NCBI GenBank assembly: GCA_023441845.1
Contig: JAEZNF010000349.1
Coordinates: 1-7,662, forward strand
Origin: Bacillota bacterium
GTDB lineage: Bacteria; Bacillota; Clostridia; Acetivibrionales; DSM-2933
Direction of reading: 5' to 3'
Length of the DNA stretch: 7,662 nucleotides
In this document: piece after piece, positions 6,487 to 7,662 of the stretch
How the letters are laid out: each line of letters starts with the position of its first letter
How positions within the stretch are numbered: position 1 is the first letter of the stretch
Made by a program: the position numbers and the translations under genes
Notes under the pieces: model-generated
What the model was told of the DNA's origin: nothing
The model's database searches: none
Seen by the model: only the letters and a program-made list of their open reading frames with translations

Positions 6487-6852
6487 ATGTATGTAAGGGC
6501 TATCAGAGGGGCAATAACAGTAGAACACAACGATGCAAACGAAATAATCGAAGCAACAAAAGAACTTCTGTGTGATATTATCAATAAAAACGAGATTGAG
6601 CAAGATGATATAGCCAGTGTCATATTTACTATCACACGGGACCTTGATGCCGCTTTTCCGGCGCTTGCAGCCAGACAAATAGGTTGGACAAGTGTCCCGC
6701 TTATCTGCTCCTATGAAATAGATGTTGTGGGAAGCCTTAAAAGCTGCATAAGGGTTCTGATGCATGTAAACACTGAAAAAAGTAATAAGGATATGAAACA
6801 TATTTATTTGAAAGGTGCCAGGGTCTTAAGACCTGATCTGGTTGAAGAATAG
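6487..6852 (+). CDS. aroH: Chorismate mutase, monofunctional AroH type
   Basis: Cytoplasmic enzyme converting chorismate to prephenate, the branch point to phenylalanine and tyrosine. The 121 residues match the trimeric AroH fold throughout: VRAIRGAITVE at the N-terminus, DLDAAFPA (52-59), GWTSVPLICSYEIDV (66-80), CIRVLMHVNT (87-96), and the terminal VLRPDL (113-118). By remembered B. subtilis AroH numbering, the active-site residues R7, F57, R63, C75, E78, R90, Y108 and R116 are kept as R7, F57, R63, C74, E77, R89, Y107 and R115. Residue 60, Lys in Bacillus, is Leu here. GGAGG at 6470-6474 is 12 bases from the ATG, a rather long spacing. The gene sits between a hutP-like gene and cmk, three bases before the latter, with no room for a separate promoter. 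The lack of an attached dehydratase or dehydrogenase domain makes it a stand-alone mutase. Confidence 0.95.
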   Translation: MYVRAIRGAITVEHNDANEIIEATKELLCDIINKNEIEQDDIASVIFTITRDLDAAFPALAARQIGWTSVPLICSYEIDVVGSLKSCIRVLMHVNTEKSNKDMKHIYLKGARVLRPDLVEE

Positions 6853-6855
6853 TCT

Positions 6856-7542
6856 ATGAGAGAGCAATTAAAATACAAAATCAATATAGCTATAGACGGC
6901 CCTGCAGGCGCGGGAAAAAGTACTATTGCAAAGTTGGTATCTAAAACATTCGGAATCATATATTTGGATACAGGTGCAATGTACAGGGCTGTAGCTTTAA
7001 AAGCCGTAAATGAAGGTATAGACACATCTTCGGTATCCGCCCTTTCAAAGTTGGTTGAATGTATAGATATAAAAATAGATTATTCCATGGGAGAGCAAAG
7101 AATATTTGTTGATGGAAAAGATGTTACATCACTGATAAGGACTCCGGAGGTTTCAATTGGAGCGTCGAATGTAGCTGTTGTACCTGAGGTAAGGCTTAAG
7201 ATGGTTGAACTGCAAAGGGCCATTGCTAAAGAAAACAGCGTAGTAATGGATGGACGCGACATAGGTACCTATGTTTTACCGGATGCCGATTTTAAGTTTT
7301 TTTTGACTGCATCTGTTGAAGAAAGAGCAAAAAGAAGGTTTCTTGAGCAAACTCAAAAGGGACTGACCGGTATTTCACTCGAAGAGGTCAAAAAGGACAT
7401 TGAGTACAGGGATAATAATGATTCAAACAGGGAATTTGCACCGCTTAAAAAGGCTGATGATGCCATTGAGGTTGATACTACAAGCCTTAATATAGAGCAG
7501 GTAGCCGAAAAAATAATAGGTTACATAAAGGACAGAAAATGA
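6856..7542 (+). CDS. cmk: Cytidylate kinase
   Basis: Cytoplasmic (d)CMP kinase that makes CDP and dCDP from ATP and (d)CMP, feeding nucleic acid and CDP-diacylglycerol synthesis. The 228 residues are the normal bacterial length. Visible motifs are the P-loop GPAGAGKST (15-23), the CMP-contact stretch LDTGAMYRA (37-45), RTPEVS (95-100) before the conserved VR (112-113), DGRDIGT (132-138), the lid-region ERAKRR (156-161), and RDNNDSNR (185-192) holding the conserved R/D/R set, then DAIEVDTT (202-209). It starts three bases after the aroH stop with no clear ribosome binding site, which suggests translation coupled to aroH. Its stop overlaps the next start as ATGA. The cmk-plsC order is common in clostridia and usually continues to ispH, just outside this window. 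Confidence 0.97.
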   Translation: MREQLKYKINIAIDGPAGAGKSTIAKLVSKTFGIIYLDTGAMYRAVALKAVNEGIDTSSVSALSKLVECIDIKIDYSMGEQRIFVDGKDVTSLIRTPEVSIGASNVAVVPEVRLKMVELQRAIAKENSVVMDGRDIGTYVLPDADFKFFLTASVEERAKRRFLEQTQKGLTGISLEEVKKDIEYRDNNDSNREFAPLKKADDAIEVDTTSLNIEQVAEKIIGYIKDRK

Positions 7543-7662
7543 AAGAAGTAATAAGGTATATTTTAATGGCATTTTTTAATGTTTTTTACAGGCTCAAAAT
7601 AACGGGGGTTGAGAATGTTCCGGCAAAAGGTGCCGCCGTATTATGTTCAAACCATATTGGCG
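7539..7662 (+). CDS. plsC: 1-acyl-glycerol-3-phosphate acyltransferase (PlsC family), 3' end outside window
   Basis: The first 41 residues are visible. An N-terminal hydrophobic stretch (VIRYILMAFFNVFYRL, 4-19) leads to ITGVENVPAKGAAVLCSNHIG (21-41). The final NH is the start of the acyltransferase motif NHxxxxD, whose aspartate lies beyond the window end. The product would acylate lysophosphatidic acid to phosphatidic acid at the inner membrane face. AAAGGA at 7527-7532 is 6 bases from the ATG, and the ATG overlaps the cmk stop by four bases (ATGA). That position directly after cmk matches the usual clostridial gene order. Specificity within the LPLAT family cannot be told from this fragment. 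Confidence 0.87.
   Translation, partial: MKEVIRYILMAFFNVFYRLKITGVENVPAKGAAVLCSNHIG

Noticed and set aside
1..7662. CRISPR array, tRNA, rRNA or complete insertion sequence
   Set aside because: No regularly spaced repeats, no cloverleaf or rRNA-like segment and no transposase motifs were seen on either strand.

Overview
The window looks like chromosomal DNA of a low-GC, anaerobic, cellulosome-forming clostridium (Acetivibrio/Hungateiclostridium/Pseudobacteroides type). The main clue is the dockerin-bearing GH43 enzyme at the left edge. The housekeeping order chorismate mutase-cmk-plsC, strong purine-rich ribosome binding sites and A+T-rich intergenic DNA fit the Firmicutes. Genus-level placement is inference. 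All convincing genes are on the + strand.

Left part (1-2099): the 3' portion of a large secreted glycoside hydrolase. Modules in order are a GH43 five-bladed propeller, a LamG-type jelly roll, an X-module (Ig-like) and a dockerin. The X-dockerin pair resembles the type II X-dockerin dyad at the end of the scaffoldin CipA more than an ordinary enzyme type I dockerin. Its first calcium loop carries an apparent four-residue insertion.

Middle part (2100-3148): about 1 kb without an intact gene. It begins with a 27-nt palindromic element directly after the GH43 stop. It then holds a decayed C-terminal third of an alpha/beta-hydrolase (acetyl-esterase/xylanase-B-like family) and possibly a decayed minus-strand reading frame. 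This looks like gene loss beside a hemicellulase gene.

Regulatory and flavoprotein pair (3149-5300): a MurR/RpiR-family regulator (HTH_6 plus SIS sugar-phosphate domain) sits 25 nt upstream of an HI0933/YhiN/BaiN-type FAD oxidoreductase, probably co-transcribed. A single-pass membrane protein of unknown function follows (5430-5921; start revised to the ATG with the good ribosome binding site).

Right part (about 5928-7662): a putative promoter followed by a tight run of hutP-like gene, aroH-type chorismate mutase, cytidylate kinase (cmk) and the start of a PlsC-type acyltransferase that runs off the window. Gaps are 32 nt, 3 nt and a 4-nt ATGA overlap, so this reads as one operon. It joins an RNA-binding-family protein, aromatic amino acid biosynthesis, pyrimidine nucleotide synthesis and phospholipid synthesis. 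The HutP-like protein appears to lack the three metal-ligand histidines of Bacillus HutP and is not next to any histidine-utilisation gene. No tRNA, rRNA, CRISPR array or complete mobile element was seen.
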